Shown here piece after piece: positions 24,889-26,516 of a DNA stretch of 26,516 bases. The position numbers and the translations under genes were made by a program. Below the pieces are notes generated by a model. It ran no database searches. It had not been told where the DNA came from and saw only the letters and a program-made list of their open reading frames with translations. The stretch lies in contig JAKLFN010000007.1 in NCBI GenBank assembly GCA_022711195.1, positions 1 to 26,516 on the forward strand, in the 5' to 3' direction. The first letter of the stretch is position 1. Every line of letters starts with the position of its first letter. Source of the stretch: Bacteroidota bacterium (GTDB taxonomy: Bacteria > Bacteroidota > Bacteroidia > Bacteroidales > VadinHA17).

Positions 24889-25923
24889 ATGCAAAAAAGA
24901 TTTATCCAGGCATTAGTCCTGACTGCCATTGTCTTTGCCGGATGCCGGGAGCACAGACCTGTTCCGGAGTCAGCGGCAACTGCAATTCCGGTAACCACTA
25001 AACCTGCAACCATGATATCGTCAGCAGAAGAGATATCGCTGAGCGGGAATATTGAAGGTTATAAAACTGTCCGCCTCGGCTTTATGGTTGCCGGGAAAAT
25101 TGCTTACATAGCAGTAAATGAAGGTCAGAAAGTCTCAAAAGGGCAGCTTATAGCCAGCCTCGACCCGGAAAGCTATTCTATTGCCAGTGAAATCGCCGGC
25201 ATACAGGTAAGCCAGGCAGAGGATGAATATAAAAGGCTGAAAGCTATGTACGAAAACGGAAGCCTAAGCGAGAGTGACTACTCAAAGGTAACCCACGGAC
25301 TGAACCTGGCCAGAGCCCAGCAGAAACTCCATGCAAAGAACCTGGCGGAGACGAAATTATATTCTCCCATCGAGGGCGTTCTGCTTAAGAAACTTGCAGA
25401 AGAGGGCGAGATTACCGGTACAGGGCTGCCAGTGCTGGTTGTATCAGATATAAGAAAAATTAAAGTCAATGCCTTCATTCCTGAAAATGAACTATATAAA
25501 ATCAGGACAGGCCAGGAAGCAGAGGTTTCAGTATCATCCCTGACCGGAATCCGGAAAGGAAAAGTAACTGAAGTAGGATCAGCAGCCGATGCTGCCTCGA
25601 GGGCCTTCGCCGTAAAGATAGAGATCGATAATCCGGATTTGATTTTACGTCCTGGAATGATCGCAGAGGTTAAGATAATTCCTGCAGAGGTTCAGAAGTG
25701 TCTTGTCATCCCTGCCGTTTCTGTTCTGCATGATTATGACGATCAGAGTTTTGTATTCGTAATTGATACTATAAAAAACCAGGCTTTCAGGAAGAATGTC
25801 AGTACAGGAAAGCTGCTGAACGATAATATTGAAGTCCTTTCCGGAGTAACGGAAGGTGACATTATAGTCACCGGGGGTCAACATAAGCTGGCAGACGGAT
25901 CATTGATAACAATCATTAAATGA
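24889..25923 (+). CDS. RND efflux periplasmic adaptor (membrane fusion) lipoprotein
   Basis: The 344-residue protein has a lipoprotein signal (MQKRFIQALVLTAIVFAGC; cysteine 19 in FAGC). The adaptor body shows a first lipoyl half with GFMVAGKIAYIAVNEGQKVSKGQLIASLDPESY (about 65-100), a short alpha-hairpin (about 105-150), a second lipoyl half with LYSPIEGVLLKKLAEEGEITGTGLPVLVV, and beta-barrel and membrane-proximal domains ending VTEGDIIVTGGQHKLADGSLI. It bridges the inner-membrane pump, whose gene starts 7 bp after its stop, to an outer-membrane channel. The hairpin is short, as in metal or small-molecule adaptors of the HlyD/RND type, but the substrate cannot be named. A palindrome just upstream may be the operator. 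Confidence 0.93.
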   Translation: MQKRFIQALVLTAIVFAGCREHRPVPESAATAIPVTTKPATMISSAEEISLSGNIEGYKTVRLGFMVAGKIAYIAVNEGQKVSKGQLIASLDPESYSIASEIAGIQVSQAEDEYKRLKAMYENGSLSESDYSKVTHGLNLARAQQKLHAKNLAETKLYSPIEGVLLKKLAEEGEITGTGLPVLVVSDIRKIKVNAFIPENELYKIRTGQEAEVSVSSLTGIRKGKVTEVGSAADAASRAFAVKIEIDNPDLILRPGMIAEVKIIPAEVQKCLVIPAVSVLHDYDDQSFVFVIDTIKNQAFRKNVSTGKLLNDNIEVLSGVTEGDIIVTGGQHKLADGSLITIIK

Positions 25924-25930
25924 CCGGCAT

Positions 25931-26516
25931 ATGAATTTTGTACAGGCATCCCTGAAAAACAGGCAGGTTACCATACCGGTGCTTCTCATGATGTTTTCAC
26001 TCGGCGTATGGTCGCTGCTGACCATGCCCCGGCGCGAAGATCCTAGGATAATCATTCCAGGCGGCCTGGTCGTTGCATATTACCCCGGGGCCAATGCCCT
26101 GCAGGTTGAAGAACAGGTTACAAATAAGATCGAAGAGTATCTTTTTCAGTTCGAAGAAGTACACAAGAAGAAAACCTTTTCTGTCACATCTGACGGAAAA
26201 GTGATTGTTAATGTCTGGCTGAAAGATGATGTTCGGGAGCCTGATATTTTCTGGAGCAAGCTCCGTCATGAGATGCTGCTGGCTAAGGCGTTATCTCTTC
26301 CTCAGGGAGTGATTGGGCCTGTTATAAATTCCGATTTCGGCGACACTGAAACAATGATAATCGGTATCTCCGGCAACCAGGCAGGCTACAGGGAAATGAC
26401 CGATCAGATCTCAAAGCTGGAGGAGCGGCTGCACATGATCCCTGCCCTTTCGAAAATAAAAAAATCAGCAGATCGTGAGGAACAGATCAGCATTACATTC
26501 AGCTCGGAAAGACTTG
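25931..26516 (+). CDS. RND-family efflux transporter permease, partial (cut by window end)
   Basis: The first 195 codons of an RND pump are visible, from ATG at 25931 to the window edge. The protein begins MNFVQASLKNRQVTIPVLLMMFSLGVWSLLTMPRREDPRI, with the first membrane helix at about 12-32, followed by VVAYYPGANALQVEEQVTNKIEEYL, the A-x-x-x-[VI]-[ED] start of the porter domain seen in hydrophobe/amphiphile and heavy-metal RND pumps. It lies 7 bp after the adaptor gene in the same operon. Full-length members have about 1000-1050 residues, so roughly four-fifths are missing. The substrate class (drug, metal or lipid) cannot be decided. Confidence 0.92.
   Translation, partial: MNFVQASLKNRQVTIPVLLMMFSLGVWSLLTMPRREDPRIIIPGGLVVAYYPGANALQVEEQVTNKIEEYLFQFEEVHKKKTFSVTSDGKVIVNVWLKDDVREPDIFWSKLRHEMLLAKALSLPQGVIGPVINSDFGDTETMIIGISGNQAGYREMTDQISKLEERLHMIPALSKIKKSADREEQISITFSSERL

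Overview
The window reads as a chromosomal segment of a Bacteroidota bacterium, most likely order Bacteroidales, with moderate G+C. The reasons are the serC-serA pair, an OmpA protein with the TPR/beta-propeller/CRD/OmpA layout of PorE, a SiaB-SiaC pair, a six-domain ribosomal protein S1, a FadL-type porin, few clear Shine-Dalgarno sequences, and several promoter -7 boxes that fit the Bacteroidota consensus TAnnTTTG. The genus cannot be named from sequence alone. No tRNA, rRNA, CRISPR array, transposase or prophage gene was seen.

Layout. (1) 1-3536, minus strand: gcvT and comB overlap, followed by serC and a truncated serA; this is serine, one-carbon and possibly sulfonate metabolism. (2) 3664-5766, minus: a large PorE-like OmpA envelope protein. 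(3) 5913-6611, plus: an Hpt phosphotransfer protein and a STAS protein, convergent with (4) a ClpB chaperone lacking its N-domain (6639-8762, minus). (5) 8909-12659, plus: a flavin reductase-like protein and a 1028-residue ABC transporter, closed by a strong hairpin terminator. (6) 12742-13718, minus: siaB-siaC. (7) 13868-15010, minus: a THUMP-type rRNA methyltransferase, divergent from a small lipocalin-like lipoprotein. (8) 15555-22253, minus: rpsA, STAS, rnz, guaA and ctpA, of which the first four are tightly spaced and probably co-transcribed. (9) 22374-22951: a compact cassette in which an AT-rich four-helix-bundle (S23/IVP-family) gene lies between oppositely oriented arrays of a 7-bp GC-rich repeat. 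(10) 23162-24799, plus: a FadL-family outer-membrane protein. (11) 24889-26516, plus: an RND efflux adaptor and the start of its inner-membrane pump, cut by the window end.

Most of the window is core housekeeping: translation (S1, RlmL-like enzyme), nucleotide synthesis (GuaA), RNA processing (RNase Z), proteostasis (ClpB, CtpA), serine/glycine metabolism and envelope functions. Two themes stand out. First, partner-switching and phosphotransfer parts (Hpt+STAS, SiaB+SiaC, a lone STAS) occur at three places without any PP2C phosphatase, sensor kinase or output enzyme in the window. Second, the 578-bp repeat-flanked four-helix-bundle cassette is the best candidate for an under-described element: its transcript could close into a long GC-rich stem around the gene, resembling the intervening sequences of 23S rRNA but placed between protein genes.
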